From contig JAISCK010000083.1 of assembly GCA_031265635.1 (NCBI GenBank), positions 1 through 5,726 of the forward strand: 5,726 nucleotides of DNA, in the 5' to 3' direction. The first letter of the stretch is position 1; each line of letters starts with the position of its first letter. The notes under the pieces were generated by a model. It saw nothing but the letters and a program-made list of their open reading frames with translations, did no database searches and was not told the origin of the DNA. The stretch is from Spirochaetaceae bacterium. Its GTDB lineage: Bacteria; Spirochaetota; Spirochaetia; Treponematales; Breznakiellaceae. Positions 5,479-5,726 of the stretch are shown here, one piece after another. The position numbers were made by a program, and so were the translations under genes.

Positions 5479-5592
5479 CCTCTTTCCTCTCCGTTGTTAT
5501 ATATATATTCCCTCCCGTGTAGTACCGGAAGCCCTGAGTATATGCTTAGTGAACTTCTTTTACTTTTTCGACTTTGCGGTGATATATTCCTC

Positions 5593-5621
5593 TTGTCATA
5601 CTGCCGCAGCCGTGGTATCAT
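5593..5621 (+). promoter_or_regulatory. Sigma70-type promoter for the gene starting at 5650
   Basis: TTGTCA (5593-5598) and TATCAT (5616-5621) each match five of six consensus bases and are separated by exactly 17 bp. Transcription would start near 5628, leaving a leader of about 20 nt with AAGGAGG before ATG 5650. An inverted repeat (ACTGCCGC 5600-5607, GCGGTAGT 5623-5630, one mismatch) straddles the -10 box and could be an operator. Confidence 0.6.
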
Positions 5622-5636
5622 GGCGGTAGTGTCATG

Positions 5637-5643
5637 AAGGAGG
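5637..5643 (+). promoter_or_regulatory. Ribosome binding site for the 5650 start
   Basis: AAGGAGG is a near-perfect Shine-Dalgarno sequence six bases before ATG at 5650. It lies inside the competing short frame from ATG 5634, which argues for 5650. Confidence 0.75.
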
Positions 5644-5649
5644 CTTTGT

Positions 5650-5726
5650 ATGAAAGAGGGTTCCTGTATCGTAATTATAAGTAAAAAGGGCCTTTGGGGG
5701 GGGGGGGGGGGGGGGGGGGCGCGGGG
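5650..5726 (+). CDS. Start of an unidentified gene, truncated at window end
   Basis: The frame reads MKEGSCIVIISKKGLW and then enters a run of G that would encode glycines; it is open to the edge. A good promoter (5593-5621) and AAGGAGG at ideal spacing show that a gene very probably starts here. Too few residues remain before the homopolymer to recognise a family. The sequence after about 5695 may not be genuine, so the true protein could differ from residue 16 on. Confidence 0.45.
   Translation, partial: MKEGSCIVIISKKGLWGGGGGGGAR
5696..5719. repeat. Poly-G homopolymer at window edge
   Basis: Twenty-four consecutive G residues are followed by CGCGGGG to the end. This looks like a contig-end artefact (for example no-signal base calls in two-colour sequencing). 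A genuine contingency-type G tract inside a gene is the alternative. Confidence 0.85.

Larger units (their letters stand above)
5275..5649. other. Non-coding region between the transporter gene and the next start
   Basis: These 375 bp hold no convincing gene. In order they contain an A/G-rich purine stretch (5275-5335), a hairpin series (5366-5478), a pyrimidine-rich stretch and an alternating TA tract (5498-5508), a T-rich segment (5551-5570), a promoter with dyad (5593-5630) and a ribosome binding site. Frames crossing the hairpins on either strand translate palindromic repeats and look spurious. Confidence 0.7.

Noticed and set aside
5498..5509. Alternating TA tract as a promoter -10 region
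   Set aside because: No matching -35 at a suitable distance and no gene immediately downstream; the 5593-5621 promoter is far better.
4992..5621. 209-codon minus-strand frame starting near 5621
   Set aside because: Its first part translates palindromic repeats and its second part is antisense to the HEAT domain; it has no recognisable domain and no ribosome site.
5377..5637. 86-codon plus-strand frame through the hairpin cluster
   Set aside because: It starts inside hairpin A, lacks a Shine-Dalgarno sequence and translates inverted repeats; it is open by chance.
5634..5684. Alternative 16-codon frame MKEALYERGFLYRNYK
   Set aside because: Its upstream ribosome site is poor and it stops at 5684, whereas AAGGAGG is ideally spaced for ATG 5650. 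It could be reconsidered if the terminal sequence proves wrong.

Overview
This window looks like a chromosomal segment from a moderately GC-rich, double-membrane-type bacterium. Coding DNA here is compact with a C/G-rich third position. The organism has both a TatA-type and a TatB-type protein, a full-length two-domain ArgA (N-acetylglutamate synthase), and intergenic regions full of foldback DNA. A spirochaete such as a gut Treponema is my best guess. That is a low-confidence impression from overall protein flavour; no marker gene proves it.

Layout. Positions 1-1178 (minus strand) hold most of argA, cut at the left edge before the end of its acetyltransferase domain. A 185-bp divergent intergenic region follows. 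On the plus strand come tatA (1364-1546), tatC (1653-2402) and a tatB-type gene (2402-2776). This is a twin-arginine translocation cluster in the order A-C-B, with tatC and tatB overlapping by one base. A 227-bp intergenic region (2777-3003) is mostly filled by a 185-nt nested inverted repeat that could fold into a branched RNA ending in a T-run. Next is a long gene (3004-5274) for a 12-helix major-facilitator transporter fused to a C-terminal HEAT-repeat domain. The last 450 bp are non-coding at first. They hold a string of perfect hairpins (5366-5478), an AT-rich stretch, a good sigma70-type promoter (5593-5621) and a strong ribosome binding site. A new reading frame starts at 5650 and runs into a 24-base G homopolymer at the window edge, probably an assembly or sequencing artefact.

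How the genes fit together. The three tat genes supply a complete TatABC translocase: TatB and TatC as the twin-arginine signal receptor and TatA as the pore-forming partner. argA starts arginine biosynthesis and is transcribed away from tat. The transporter-HEAT gene has its own start region after the structured element and no visible functional link to tat. The features most worth a second look are the structured intergenic elements, namely the 2778-2962 foldback, the tatA-tatC junction and the hairpin array after 5366, and the MFS-HEAT fusion.
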